Under the pieces are notes generated by a model. It made no database searches and had not been told where the DNA came from. It saw only the letters and a list, made by a program, of their open reading frames with translations. From an uncultured Acidobacteriia bacterium (GTDB lineage: Bacteria; Acidobacteriota; Terriglobia; Bryobacterales; Bryobacteraceae), in NCBI GenBank assembly GCA_903881085.1, contig CAIRSA010000245.1:1-52317 (forward strand): DNA of 52,317 nucleotides, read 5' to 3'. How positions within the stretch are numbered: the first letter of the stretch is position 1; the number at the start of each line of letters is the position of its first letter. A program made the position numbers and the translations under genes. This document shows positions 44,465-52,317 of the stretch, in pieces.

Positions 44465-46801
44465 TTGGCGTCGATACTGAATTCTCTGGAACGCGGTTTA
44501 GAGGAGCATCGATCGGGGCGCTTGGATCGCGCCGAATCGCTCTACCGGCAAATCCTCAATCATGACCCGGCCAATCCGGATGCGCTGCATCTGATCGGCG
44601 TGCTTGCCTGGCAGCAGGGACGGTTCGACCAATCCGTCCTCTACGTGGAACGGGCCATCCAAGGCAACGGCACGCAAGCTACGTTTCACTACAGCCTCGG
44701 TAACGCCTGGCACAGTTTAGGGAATCTGGACCGTGCGATCCAAAGTTATTCTGCGGCGGTAAATCTCAATGAGGGGCATTTCGATGCCTCGCTCAACCTG
44801 GGTAATGTGCTGCAAAAAGCCGGCCGCCATGCCGAAGCGGCTGACATCTATCGCGGCATACTCGCCGTCAAACCGGATTATCCCGAAGCCTGGAACAATC
44901 TGGGAAATGCGGCATGCAACTTAGGACAACCGGAAGAGTCGCTTACCTATTATCTGCAAGCGCTGCAGCTTCGGCTGCAATACCCGGAAGCGCTAGTCAA
45001 CCTTGGAAACGCTTTGCAGCAGTTGGGGAGGAATGCGGAGGCCGTCACGCGTTACCAGGAGGCGCTGGCGATGTGGCCGGAGTCGCACGAGGTCTGGAAC
45101 AACCTAGGCAACGCCCAGCAAAACCTCGAACTCTACGACGAGGCATTCGCCAGTTATGAGCAAGGGTTGCTCCGCAATCCGCTGTATGCCCCGTTGTATT
45201 CCAATCTGGGAAACACGCTTCGCCGCATGGGCCGTTATCGGGAAGCGCGCGCCTGTATTGAAAAAGCCCTATCGCTAGACCGCAATCTAGTTGAGGCGCA
45301 CAATACGCTGGGCGTAGTGATGCAGGCACTGGGCGACCGCGTCCGTGCTTCGCAGTGTTTTCATGAGGCACTGCGAATCAAGCCCGATTACGGCGAGTTA
45401 TATGCCAACCTTGGCAATCTGGCACGCGAAGAGGGGCGGTTTGAAGACGCCGCTTCCTGCTTTCGCCGCGGGCTGCAATTGGCACCGCGAATGCCGTCGA
45501 TGCACAACAATCTGGGCACTGTGCTTGGCGATTGCGGCCTCTATCGCGAGGCTGCCGCCGCGTTCCAGAATGCGATGCAACTCGCCCCGGGCTATTCCGC
45601 GGCGCATTCCAACTATCTGTTCTATCTGCATTACGATCCCGAGATAACTCCTGAGCAAGTATCCAGCGAGCATCGCAAGTTTTCGCCGCAGATCAAGGGC
45701 GCTCCTTTCGTGCATTCTTCCCGCCGCCCGGGGCCTCTCCGAATCGGCTATGTATCGAGCGACTTCCGCCTGCACTCGGTAGCCTACTTTGTGGAACCAA
45801 TCCTTGCCAATCATCGGTCCAATCAGGGGCTGGAGTTCTATTGCTATGCCGATGTGCAGAAACCGGACGAAACCACACACCACTTTCAGGCGCTTGCGGC
45901 GGACCGCTGGCGGAATATCCATGGCGTTGCCGACCGCGAAACGGCGCGGATGATCTTCGACGATGGCATCGATATCCTGATCGATCTTGGCGGCCACACC
46001 GGAAACAACCGGCTGCCGGTATTTGCCTACAAACCGGCACCCGTCCAGGCCGCGTGGATCGGGTATCCGAATACAACCGGGCTTTCGGCGATCGACTACC
46101 GCTTCACCGATGCCTGGTGCGATCCGGAAGGCCAAACCGAACAACTGCATAGCGAGAAACTGATCCGGCTGCCGATGGGCTTCAACTGCTATCAAGCCCC
46201 GCACGGCGCACCCGCTGTTGCCACGCGCACTGGCGCTGTTACATTCGGGTCTTTCAACGCACTGGTGAAACTCTCGCCACAACTCATTTCGTTGTGGAGC
46301 CAAGTGCTGCTCGCCGTGCCAGGTTCGCGCCTCTGCCTGAAATCGAAACCACTGGTGGAGCAGAGTGTCAGGTACCGCATCCTCGACCAGTTCGCACAAT
46401 GCGGCGTTGAACCCAACCGCGTGGATTTGCATCCTACCATTCCATCCCGCGAAGGACATCTGGGCGCCTATGGGTTGGTGGATATCGCGCTCGACACCTA
46501 TCCTTACAACGGCACAACAACAACCTGTGAAGCCCTCTGGATGGGCGTCCCCGTTCTGACGCTCACTGGCCGTACGCATGTCTCGCGCGTTGGCACGAGC
46601 CTGCTTTCGCGTTGTGGCATGGAAGCCTGGATCGCCCGCGATGAGCATCACTTTGTGCAGCTTGCCATTGAGAAAGCAGCTGCAATCGATAAACTGCGTG
46701 CCGGACGCGCCGCCGTGCGCGAGGCTGCCCGGGCTTTGACTGACGCCTCGCGCTTTACTCAGCAGTTGGAACAAACGTTAAAGGAGATCGCTCTTGACTG
46801 A
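44465..46801 (+). CDS. TPR-containing GT41 (OGT/SPINDLY-like) glycosyltransferase
   Basis: 778 residues from TTG 44465, chosen for its ribosome site (GAGGAG) and because the first TPR begins at once; the frame extends to 44294 without homology. About eleven TPR units fill residues 5-410 (WNNLGNA and EALRIKPDYGELYANLGNLA patterns). The C-terminal GT41 domain (about 420-770) has RIGYVSSDFRLHSVAYF (base-like histidine), LIDLGGHTGNNRL, SFNALVKLSPQL (nucleotide-binding lysine) and DTYPYNGTTTTCEALWMGVP. GT41 enzymes transfer a sugar, usually GlcNAc, to protein Ser/Thr. Position between rml genes and fliD suggests flagellin or another surface protein as acceptor. Confidence 0.9.
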   Translation: MASILNSLERGLEEHRSGRLDRAESLYRQILNHDPANPDALHLIGVLAWQQGRFDQSVLYVERAIQGNGTQATFHYSLGNAWHSLGNLDRAIQSYSAAVNLNEGHFDASLNLGNVLQKAGRHAEAADIYRGILAVKPDYPEAWNNLGNAACNLGQPEESLTYYLQALQLRLQYPEALVNLGNALQQLGRNAEAVTRYQEALAMWPESHEVWNNLGNAQQNLELYDEAFASYEQGLLRNPLYAPLYSNLGNTLRRMGRYREARACIEKALSLDRNLVEAHNTLGVVMQALGDRVRASQCFHEALRIKPDYGELYANLGNLAREEGRFEDAASCFRRGLQLAPRMPSMHNNLGTVLGDCGLYREAAAAFQNAMQLAPGYSAAHSNYLFYLHYDPEITPEQVSSEHRKFSPQIKGAPFVHSSRRPGPLRIGYVSSDFRLHSVAYFVEPILANHRSNQGLEFYCYADVQKPDETTHHFQALAADRWRNIHGVADRETARMIFDDGIDILIDLGGHTGNNRLPVFAYKPAPVQAAWIGYPNTTGLSAIDYRFTDAWCDPEGQTEQLHSEKLIRLPMGFNCYQAPHGAPAVATRTGAVTFGSFNALVKLSPQLISLWSQVLLAVPGSRLCLKSKPLVEQSVRYRILDQFAQCGVEPNRVDLHPTIPSREGHLGAYGLVDIALDTYPYNGTTTTCEALWMGVPVLTLTGRTHVSRVGTSLLSRCGMEAWIARDEHHFVQLAIEKAAAIDKLRAGRAAVREAARALTDASRFTQQLEQTLKEIALD

Positions 46802-47558
46802 AACATTGACAATGCCGCAAATGGAATTGACTCTCGCTGAACGAGTCAGGTCCTTTCCATACTGGTATCACCGCATCGAACTGCCAAACGGCGTCGTCAC
46901 TCCGGGGTGGGCGCCTTTGGCGAAGGAGGCCTACCGCATTCCCGCGGACCTGACAGGCAAGCGTGTGCTTGACGTCGGCGCCTGGGATGGTTATTGGACC
47001 TTTGAAGCCCTGAAGCGCGGCGCCGCCGAAGTGGTCGCCATCGACGATTTTTCCGACCTCCTTGGTTCGCTCAAGACCGAAGACCGCAAAAGCTGGCAGA
47101 CCTTCGACATGTGCCGCGAGGCGCTAGGCTACGATCACCAACGCTGCCAGCGCTACGAAGAGTCGATTTATGGCATCACCGAAGAACGCTATGGCCGCTT
47201 CGATGTCGTCTTCTGCTTCGGTGTCCTGTACCACTTGCGCCATCCGCTGCTGGCGCTCGATGGGCTGTCGGCAATCTGCAACGAATCCATTCACATCGAA
47301 AGCGCGATCCTCGATGATTTCAGTCCTTACCGAGGCGGCTTAGGCAATGGCTACGCCAACGGCCAGATCGTGGCCGAGTTTTATCCGGAGGACCAATATG
47401 GCGGCAATTCCACCAACTGGTGGGTGCCCACGATGCACTGCCTGGGCTTCATGACGCGCGCCGCCGGATTTCCCATCGTCCAGGGATGGAAGCTGGTGGA
47501 TAACCCCGGAACTCTCAGCCTGTGCCGCGGATTTGTTCAAGCCTCGAAGCATGTTTAA
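46794..47558 (+). CDS. SAM-dependent methyltransferase (CmoB/DUF1698-like fold)
   Basis: 254 residues from TTG 46794, supported by the ribosome site AAGGAG seven bases upstream and an 8-base overlap with the GT41 gene. Class I methyltransferase: VLDVGAWDGYWTFEA near residue 60 (SAM-binding), AIDDFSD as motif II, and FDVVFCFGVLYHLRHPLLAL near 140. The sequence resembles the tRNA-wobble CmoB-type family, but many such homologues sit in glycan clusters, and here an O-methylation of a sugar is the more likely task. It is tightly coupled to glycosyltransferase genes on both sides. Confidence 0.85.
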   Translation: MTETLTMPQMELTLAERVRSFPYWYHRIELPNGVVTPGWAPLAKEAYRIPADLTGKRVLDVGAWDGYWTFEALKRGAAEVVAIDDFSDLLGSLKTEDRKSWQTFDMCREALGYDHQRCQRYEESIYGITEERYGRFDVVFCFGVLYHLRHPLLALDGLSAICNESIHIESAILDDFSPYRGGLGNGYANGQIVAEFYPEDQYGGNSTNWWVPTMHCLGFMTRAAGFPIVQGWKLVDNPGTLSLCRGFVQASKHV

Positions 47559-49275
47559 AAAAGCACTGGCCTGTCATCAGGTGGGAAATCTTAAGGAAGC
47601 GGAAAGGCTCTATAGGCGTCTGCTGACGCGCGACGCCCGCCATACAGATGCGATGCACCTGTTGGGGCTGATCGTGAGCGAACAGGGCGAGCACGAGCAG
47701 GCCATCCGTTTGATCGGACGTGCTTCGCAACTGCGCCCGGACACGCCTTTGTATTTGGCCAATCTCGGTCTGGCCCTGCGGCGGGCAGGCAAGTTGGAAG
47801 AGGCGGTTGACCGTTATCAGCGGGCCATCGAACTGCAACCGGGCAATGCCTCGACGCACTTCAAATTAGGCAGCGCGCTGCGCGATTTGCGGCTAATCCC
47901 CGAGGCCGAACAGGCCTACCGCTCGGCCACTGCGCTCGATCCAGGTCATCTCGAAGCTCATTACGAACACGCCAACACGCTGCATCAGTTGAACCGCTAC
48001 GCGGAGGCGATCGATGAGTACAGACTGGTAATCGGCCTCGATCCGTTGCACGCCGAAGCGCATTTCAATCTTGCCGTTACGCTCATGCTCGAGCAACGCA
48101 TTGAAGAAGCCGAAAACGCCTACCGCCGCGCACTGGAACTGCACCCGGATCATGCCCAGGCGTTCAATAACCTCGGCCACATATTGCAGGCGAAAGGGCG
48201 ATTTGAAGAGGCTTTGCAGTGCTACCGCCAAAGCCTTCGCATCAACCCTTCTTATATCGAGGCCCACTACAACCTGGGTGTGGCGTTGCAAGGAGTGGAT
48301 CGCATCGAAGAATCCGCCGAAGCCTACCGCAATGTACTCGCACTCGATTCCTGCCATGTCGATGCGATTAACAATTTAGGAAGCTTGCATCTGGCGCTGA
48401 ATGAATTGCCGGAGGCGATTGAATGCTATCAACGTGCGGTTGATCTGTCGCCCGAGCACCACGACGCGCCATGGAATCTGGGCCTTGCCCATCTTGTGTT
48501 GGGACACTGGGAAGAGGGCTGGAAGGGATATGAATGGCGCTTCCGCATGAATCCCAAGTTAAGAAAAGATTTGCCGAAGCCGCAGTGGCGTGGCGAGCCG
48601 TTGCAGGGAAAGACGGTGCTGCTGGTTGCCGAACAGGGGCTCGGAGACACCCTTCAGTTCGTCCGCTACCGCCACGAATTGGAAAAACGCGGAGCAAAGG
48701 CACTGCTCGATGTGCAGGAACGGTTGAAGCCGCTGTTAGGCACATGCGCTGACGAACCCTATGATTATTACGCCCACATGATGAGCCTGCCCGGTCTGGT
48801 GGGGGGCGAGATCCTGGCGCAGATTCCGTATCTGAGTGTGCCGCCGGCTGACCTCGGGCCCGGATTCAAAGTCGGCCTGTGCTGGTCGGGCAATGCCGCG
48901 TACAAGAACAACCGCCTGCGCTCCATGCTTGAGCAGGACACCTTGCCGCTGCGCAATATCGAAGGGCTTCGCCTCTTCGACTTGCAGCAGAAAGATGGCG
49001 ACACCTTGGTTGGCACCGCCTCCATGGTGGCGGCGCTCGATCTGGTAATCACCGTCGATACGATGATCGCCCACCTCGCCGGCGCGTTGGGCCGGCCTGT
49101 CTGGAACATGCTCTGCTTCGCCGCTGACTGGCGCTGGATGCTCGATCGCGAAGACTCTCCGTGGTACCCAAACATGCGCCTGTTTCGCCAGACCTCACGC
49201 GGCGACTGGGAAGGCGTGGTGATGCGTGTACGAGAAGAATTATGCAGGATGATGCAATCAGTTACAACAACTTAG
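47551..49275 (+). CDS. TPR protein with GT9-like glycosyltransferase domain, 1
   Basis: 574 residues from ATG 47551 (8-base overlap with the methyltransferase; TTG 47533 would extend it). About nine TPR units in residues 1-330 (YRRALELHPDHAQAFNNLGH, HYNLGVALQGVDRIEESAEA). The rest resembles heptosyltransferase-type (GT9, GT-B fold) domains: WRGEPLQGKTVLLVAEQGLG near 350, FKVGLCWSGNAAYKNNRLRS near 445, and VDTMIAHLAGALGRPVWNML near 510. The usual GT9 donor is ADP-heptose, but these short TPR-linked forms have uncharacterised donors. The paralogue follows directly. Confidence 0.85.
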   Translation: MFKKALACHQVGNLKEAERLYRRLLTRDARHTDAMHLLGLIVSEQGEHEQAIRLIGRASQLRPDTPLYLANLGLALRRAGKLEEAVDRYQRAIELQPGNASTHFKLGSALRDLRLIPEAEQAYRSATALDPGHLEAHYEHANTLHQLNRYAEAIDEYRLVIGLDPLHAEAHFNLAVTLMLEQRIEEAENAYRRALELHPDHAQAFNNLGHILQAKGRFEEALQCYRQSLRINPSYIEAHYNLGVALQGVDRIEESAEAYRNVLALDSCHVDAINNLGSLHLALNELPEAIECYQRAVDLSPEHHDAPWNLGLAHLVLGHWEEGWKGYEWRFRMNPKLRKDLPKPQWRGEPLQGKTVLLVAEQGLGDTLQFVRYRHELEKRGAKALLDVQERLKPLLGTCADEPYDYYAHMMSLPGLVGGEILAQIPYLSVPPADLGPGFKVGLCWSGNAAYKNNRLRSMLEQDTLPLRNIEGLRLFDLQQKDGDTLVGTASMVAALDLVITVDTMIAHLAGALGRPVWNMLCFAADWRWMLDREDSPWYPNMRLFRQTSRGDWEGVVMRVREELCRMMQSVTTT

Positions 49276-50519
49276 CTTCCCGGCTACTGGAAGAGGGGGA
49301 TGCAAGGAGGGCGGCGTTTGCCGCTCGCGAGGCGATCCGCCGCGATTCGTCCATGTGGCAACCGGTCCATACCATGGCTGTCGCGCTGGAAAAGATGGAA
49401 AATTTCCCAAGCGCAGCCGCGTGCTTTCGTCAGACCCTGACTCTGCATCCAAACCATCCGTTGGCGCAAAACCAATTAATCTGCGCTTTAATCCGTGCCG
49501 GAAAATCGGAAGAGGCCGTGGGGGAATGCAAATCTCATCTGCGCGCAGGGCCTGGCGATCCCAATGGCTGGTGCAATCTCGGATTAGCTTTGCGTCAGCA
49601 GTGCCGCTACCACGAGGCCATTGAAGCCTATCGCACTGGCCTACGGTTAGCTCCCGATGACGCCCGCCTGCATTGGAACCTATCCATCGCATTGCTCGCC
49701 ACGGGTCAATTTGAAGAAGGCTGGCGTGAATATGAATGGCGCGTCGCTGCTGGGATTGCGCCTCCTACCCTGCGTGACGAGCCGATGTGGCGCGGCGAGC
49801 CGCTGGCGGGAAAGTCGATTCTGCTCGAAAGCGAACAGGGTCTGGGAGACACCATTCAGTTTCTCCGCTACGCTCCCTGGTTTGAGCAGCAGGGTGCCCG
49901 TGTCTTTATCGATTGCCAGCTGCGACTGCGAAACCTATTCCGGCGCTGGATCCCAACCGAGGCTCAGGATTATGACTTCCGCGCCCCGATGATGAGCCTC
50001 CCCCTGATCACCCAGGGCCTTATCCCCACTGGCAATCCCTATCTGCAGGCGCCGCCGCTCGACTTTGGCGAAGGCTTTCATGCTGGTCTCTGCTGGGCGG
50101 GAAATGCGGCTAACTCAAATGACCGATTTCGTTCCATGGATCCAAACTTCTTGCAGCCACTATTGAATATGGCCGGCATAAACTGGATCAGTCTGGAACA
50201 AAAAACTGGCGATACCATTGAGCAATTGGCCTCAACGCTAATGGGGCTTGATTTGATTATCACCGTGGACACAATGGTCGCGCATCTGGCAGGGGCTTTA
50301 GGCCGCCCCGTCTGGACGATGCTCTGCTATTCACCGGACTGGCGCTGGATGGAACAGGGTGACTACACCCATTGGTATCCGTCCATGCACCTATTCCGCC
50401 AGCCCTCGCCAGGAGATTGGACCAGCGTGGTGCGGGAAGTCTCTCAGCAACTTCAGCCCGCGCAATCCAAGGACTTACGGTTTTGTGCGGATCTGGCCGC
50501 AAATGCCTGCGTCAAATAG
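49242..50519 (+). CDS. TPR protein with GT9-like glycosyltransferase domain, 2
   Basis: 425 residues from ATG 49242 (GAGAAG ribosome site), overlapping the preceding gene by 34 bases. Fewer TPR units than its neighbour (about four, residues 1-170), then the same GT9-like domain: WRGEPLAGKSILLESEQGLG, FHAGLCWAGNAANSNDRFRS and VDTMVAHLAGALGRPVWTML. Its domain is closely parallel to that of the previous protein, so the two arose by duplication with loss of repeats. Its last 67 bases overlap the antisense FliT-like gene. Confidence 0.83.
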   Translation: MQDDAISYNNLASRLLEEGDARRAAFAAREAIRRDSSMWQPVHTMAVALEKMENFPSAAACFRQTLTLHPNHPLAQNQLICALIRAGKSEEAVGECKSHLRAGPGDPNGWCNLGLALRQQCRYHEAIEAYRTGLRLAPDDARLHWNLSIALLATGQFEEGWREYEWRVAAGIAPPTLRDEPMWRGEPLAGKSILLESEQGLGDTIQFLRYAPWFEQQGARVFIDCQLRLRNLFRRWIPTEAQDYDFRAPMMSLPLITQGLIPTGNPYLQAPPLDFGEGFHAGLCWAGNAANSNDRFRSMDPNFLQPLLNMAGINWISLEQKTGDTIEQLASTLMGLDLIITVDTMVAHLAGALGRPVWTMLCYSPDWRWMEQGDYTHWYPSMHLFRQPSPGDWTSVVREVSQQLQPAQSKDLRFCADLAANACVK

Positions 50520-50797
50520 GCTGAATGCTTCAGCCTGGCGATGCCGTCGCGGGCCTGTTCCCGCTGCAGCACCAACTGCTCCCGCACTTTGTCGCCGATC
50601 TGCACCGCGGCTTTCAACCTTAAATAAAGCGCTTCATCAGGTATATGCTTGATGGACTGGATGTGCTCAATCGCTTCCGTGCGTCGCTGCAGCGCGTCCT
50701 CAATCAGTGGCGTATTGTCGGGCATCGCCGCAATCAGCCGTTCTGAGGCGCGTTCCAACGCGATGACAGCATCTTCCCAAATAGCTTGACTCGACAT
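50453..50797 (-). CDS. Small helical FliT/FlgN-like flagellar protein
   Basis: About 114 residues from ATG 50797 (preceded by GGGAT); ATG 50821, inside the end of fliD, would give 122. Almost entirely alpha-helical with heptad-like spacing (AVIALERASERLIAAM; LRLKAAVQIGDKVREQLVLQ). In many genomes the gene after fliD is fliS or fliT, and size and composition fit the chaperone FliT/FlgN group better than FliS. The assignment rests mainly on position and helix pattern. Convergent overlap of 67 bases with the TPR-GT gene. Confidence 0.6.
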   Translation of the reverse strand: MSSQAIWEDAVIALERASERLIAAMPDNTPLIEDALQRRTEAIEHIQSIKHIPDEALYLRLKAAVQIGDKVREQLVLQREQARDGIARLKHSAYLTQAFAARSAQNRKSLDCAG

Positions 50798-50801
50798 GTA
50801 A

Positions 50802-52187
50802 CTATCCCGTAGACCTTCCATACATTACAAGACTCAGACTCTGGAGGCTTCCCGTCAGGATGCTCTGTTGAGAATTCAACCCGGCAATCAGCGCATCGGC
50901 CGCCTGCAATTGTGCGGTTAACGATGCCTGCATGTAGCTGATCCTCCGATTCAGCTCATCCACATGCTGCGAAATGCGCGCATCGGCGGTATCGATTTGT
51001 CGCGTCTCTGTGACAATCGAGCCATTGATTGGATCGCTAACCGCTGTGAAATTGCCCGCCAACACGCCTAATCCGGTTGTCACCGAGCCAAGGTAACTGA
51101 ATGCCGCAGCCAAATCGGAATCCGACAAGCTGTAGAACTTCGCCGAGTCAAACGTCAGGGTTCCCGTCACATCGGCTACAACTCCTATATCGGCGAGTGC
51201 CTTCACGTTGCTATTGGGGCTACCCTGATAATTAAGCAATTGCCGCTGGGCATCCTTAACCTGGCGAATCACCGGGTCACCGGCCAACGGGCCAGCGGCT
51301 TTTCCGATTTGAGCATTCAGTTTTCCCGAAACCGTGTTGTAGTCGCCTACCAGGCTGTTTAACGCGTTGATCAACTGCGAGCGGTCGCTCGATGTGCCCA
51401 GCGTGACAGTTTCCCCGGCCCCCGTTGTGCTGAGTATGCTGAACGTGACGCCGTCAATGGCGTTGCTGATCGTATTATCGGGCCGCGAAATTTGAATTCC
51501 GTCAAGCTTAAATACAGCATTCGCCCCGGGGTTTGTCGCCGCCAGGATGTTCGTAGTCGCATCACCGGCGGTAGTGCGAATCTGCAGCGCGTTTTGTCCC
51601 GTTGTATTGGCGCTGATCGAAAGATAATACGGTGTTGTTGCATTGCCAGTGTTCAGCACGCTTGCCGTTACACCGGCACCCAAGGCGTTGATTGCATCGC
51701 GCAGGCCGTTCAAATTATTGTTCGTGCTGGTAAGCGGTACGGAGAATGTCTTGGCACCCACCGCCAGTTCGACGGAACTGCCGGTGGTGACCGCCGTTGT
51801 ATCGGCCGTGGCAAAACCGGATGCCGATGTTTCGCTAGCTGCCTTGGCTACCGACGTAATCTCACTGATCGTGTGCGTCGCATTTTGTGTAGCCCCATTC
51901 GTCGAAACGCTGACTCGCGAAGCGTTCGACGTAGTGGCACTGATTGCGCGGTTGGTTCCCAGCGCACCGAGAGCAGAGATATCGTTGGCCAGTGTCGTCA
52001 CCGATCCGTTCAGATCGCTCAGAAGCGCCTTCTGCGAAAGGATGTTGGACTCCTGGTTATGCAACTGTTTTACCGGCAGATTTGCGATGGCCACTGCACG
52101 ATTCAGAATCGTCTGGAAATCTGCGGAAAAGCTGCTGACTCCGGTGAAGGTAAGTGGCGTTATCAAGCTCAAACTGCTACTGCTCAT
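50802..52187 (-). CDS. fliD: Flagellar filament cap protein FliD (hook-associated protein 2)
   Basis: 461 residues. N-terminal FliD domain (about 12-110; TFTGVSSFSADFQTILNRAV, then coiled-coil QLHNQESNILSQKALLSDLN), a Ser/Thr-rich middle with flagellin-IN repeats (LNGLRDAINALGAGVTASVL), and a C-terminal domain (about 235-455; LNSLVGDYNTVSGKLNAQIG; ADARISQHVDELNRRISYMQ). It caps the filament and folds exported flagellin. Start ATG 52187 with AGGAG. A near-consensus FliA promoter lies upstream (52214-52240), matching late flagellar gene control. Confidence 0.95.
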   Translation of the reverse strand: MSSSSLSLITPLTFTGVSSFSADFQTILNRAVAIANLPVKQLHNQESNILSQKALLSDLNGSVTTLANDISALGALGTNRAISATTSNASRVSVSTNGATQNATHTISEITSVAKAASETSASGFATADTTAVTTGSSVELAVGAKTFSVPLTSTNNNLNGLRDAINALGAGVTASVLNTGNATTPYYLSISANTTGQNALQIRTTAGDATTNILAATNPGANAVFKLDGIQISRPDNTISNAIDGVTFSILSTTGAGETVTLGTSSDRSQLINALNSLVGDYNTVSGKLNAQIGKAAGPLAGDPVIRQVKDAQRQLLNYQGSPNSNVKALADIGVVADVTGTLTFDSAKFYSLSDSDLAAAFSYLGSVTTGLGVLAGNFTAVSDPINGSIVTETRQIDTADARISQHVDELNRRISYMQASLTAQLQAADALIAGLNSQQSILTGSLQSLSLVMYGRSTG

Positions 52188-52213
52188 GGATCATACTCCT
52201 GCCCTACTCTCAC

Positions 52214-52240
52214 TCATCGGCGGACCCATGGAAAACTTGA
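52214..52240 (-). promoter_or_regulatory. FliA (sigma-28) promoter of fliD
   Basis: Minus strand TCAAGTTT, 11 bases, GCCGATGA; consensus TAAAGTTT-N11-GCCGATAA, so seven of eight match in both elements with exact spacing. The -10 element is 26 bases upstream of the start codon. Confidence 0.8.
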
Positions 52241-52275
52241 TGGATAATTGATGATTTCCTTAAACCTGGGAAACC

Positions 52276-52317
52276 TGGGGACAGCCCGCGTGTTTCCACG
52301 TTCTTTGGCGGAAACAA
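52276..52317. repeat. REP-like interspersed repeat, copy 3 (partial at window end)
   Basis: GGGGACAGCCCGCGTG is shared with 17352-17367 and, inverted, with the first bases of the window. It is followed by a hairpin TGTTTCC/GGAAACA with a 12-base loop (52291-52316). The element probably continues beyond the window. Confidence 0.6.

Noticed and set aside
45398..46774. 458-codon frame opposite the GT41 gene
   Set aside because: Antisense to a protein with all GT41 motifs; no recognisable domain.
50453..50821. FliS assignment for the gene after fliD
   Set aside because: Length is similar but the FliS N-terminal pattern is not visible; FliT/FlgN-like was preferred with low confidence.

Overview
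The window looks like a chromosomal segment of a motile, Gram-negative Acidobacteriota bacterium, most probably Bryobacterales/Solibacter-like. This is inferred from three large Oar-type TonB-dependent receptors with N-terminal carboxypeptidase-regulatory-like domains, Tat-exported sulfatases, a PEP-CTERM protein, frequent GTG/TTG starts with ATGA-type overlaps, moderately high GC and many intergenic palindromic repeats. No rRNA, tRNA or CRISPR array was seen.

Layout. 1-4 kb: a CocE/S15 hydrolase and a small TPR-like protein, divergent from a papain-family protease with a very acidic N-terminal tail; the block is bracketed by an inverted ~49-bp repeat. 4-9.1 kb: an SDR and a zinc alcohol dehydrogenase translationally coupled to an exported protein, then an acyl-CoA ligase coupled to another exported protein. 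9.14-9.56 kb: a dense cluster of palindromes. 9.6-14.3 kb: sugar and glycan genes: galE, a sugar aminotransferase, a fused acyltransferase/3,4-ketoisomerase, an acyl carrier protein and a VanZ-like membrane protein. 14.4-21 kb: two paralogous 805-residue flagellins with matching FliA-type promoters and terminators, then csrA and fliW. 21.1-30.6 kb: a glycan-use locus with a LacI regulator, a TonB receptor, a sulfatase, a GH29 fucosidase and a second sulfatase, suited to a sulfated fucose-containing glycan. 30.7-42 kb: a rearranged region with two more TonB receptors, a PEP-CTERM protein, an inverted-repeat mobile element, a relic receptor end, and a caspase/DnaJ-C-terminal/beta-helix fusion with a decayed relative 5 kb upstream. 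42-44.3 kb: rmlA-rmlC-like-rmlB. 44.5-50.5 kb: a tightly overlapping operon of a GT41 (OGT-like) TPR glycosyltransferase, a methyltransferase and two TPR/GT9-like proteins. 50.4-52.2 kb: a FliT-like protein and fliD with a near-consensus FliA promoter.

How they may work together. RmlA and RmlB would make dTDP-4-keto-6-deoxyglucose. The distant ketoisomerase/acyltransferase and aminotransferase could convert it to an N-acylated 3-amino-3,6-dideoxyhexose. The TPR glycosyltransferases beside fliD and the flagellins make flagellin glycosylation the most economical reading, with FliW-CsrA setting flagellin translation. The most unusual single gene is the caspase/J-domain-less DnaJ/beta-helix fusion at 35892-38540, which is flanked by direct repeats of a receptor gene's 3' end.
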